From contig JAPSGM010000004.1 in NCBI GenBank assembly GCA_031177555.1, positions 1 to 20,424 of the forward strand: DNA of 20,424 nucleotides, given 5' to 3'. The stretch is from Chloroflexota bacterium. Its GTDB lineage: Bacteria; Chloroflexota; Limnocylindria; QHBO01. This document shows positions 20,397-20,424 of the stretch, in pieces. The notes beneath the pieces are model-generated. The model worked only from the letters and a program-made list of their open reading frames with translations, was not told the DNA's origin and made no database searches. How positions within the stretch are numbered: the first letter of the stretch is position 1; the number at the start of each line of letters is the position of its first letter. A program made the position numbers and the translations under genes.

Positions 20397-20424
20397 TCCG
20401 CGACCCGGCGCCTCCCGACTTGGG

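Larger units (their letters stand above)
20242..20424. other. Non-coding right edge with repeated boxes
   Basis: No gene is supported in these 183 bases. The stretch is visibly less GC-rich than its surroundings. It holds three 19-bp near-palindromes at 49-bp spacing, a short hairpin midway between the second and third (CTCCG 20355-20359, CGGAG 20364-20368), and an outer inverted pair CCCAAGTCG (20301-20309) and CGACTTGGG (20416-20424). No T-rich terminator for the upstream operon is obvious. Confidence 0.6.

Overview
This is a very GC-rich window, roughly 70% by eye. Genes are tightly packed, GTG starts are common, and several neighbours overlap by 4 bp (ATGA/GTGA). First genes of transcription units tend to have a -10 hexamer only 6-9 nt before the start codon, so many mRNAs are probably leaderless. 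With the gene content (cyanophycin enzymes, a branched-chain 2-oxoacid dehydrogenase cluster, lipA-lipB), this suggests a high-GC, probably monoderm lineage such as Chloroflexota. That assignment is an inference, and a deep actinobacterial-type lineage is not excluded.

Layout. 1-1118 (-): a J-domain protein cut by the left edge. 1184-5010 (+): a coupled cyanophycin unit of cyanophycinase (cphB) and cyanophycin synthetase (cphA). 5007-6671 (-): a convergent CphA-like Mur ligase that lacks the ATP-grasp domain; its stop codon shares the palindrome CTAG with that of cphA. 6695-7855 (+): an M20 metallopeptidase, divergent from the Mur ligase and sharing one palindromic -10 element (AGTATACT) with it. 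7889-13405 (+): an oxoacid-dehydrogenase operon of a hot-dog thioesterase, dihydrolipoyl dehydrogenase (E3), E1 alpha, E1 beta, and E2 after a 97-nt gap. 16764-13414 (-): a three-gene envelope/signalling unit of a LuxR-type regulator with a degenerate receiver, a secreted membrane-anchored protein made of five exact-length 70-residue repeats, and a six-helix membrane protein with a C-terminal GAF-like domain and no kinase. 17605-16871 (-): an AlkD-like DNA alkylation repair protein. 17673-20241 (+): lipA, lipB and a metallo-beta-lactamase-fold hydrolase. 20242-20424: non-coding, with three near-palindromic 19-bp boxes exactly 49 bp apart.

How the genes fit together. CphA builds the Asp-Arg storage polymer and CphB cuts it to beta-Asp-Arg dipeptides. 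The neighbouring M20 peptidase is a plausible dipeptidase for the last step. The ATP-grasp-less paralogue probably makes an isopeptide-type bond on a related acceptor. The E1-E2-E3 complex oxidises branched-chain 2-oxoacids, and LipB/LipA supply the lipoyl group that E2 needs, so these separate units form one functional set. The most novel material is the CphA-like ligase with its bidirectional promoter, the pseudo-receiver/repeat-protein/GAF unit, and the 49-bp-spaced boxes at the right edge.
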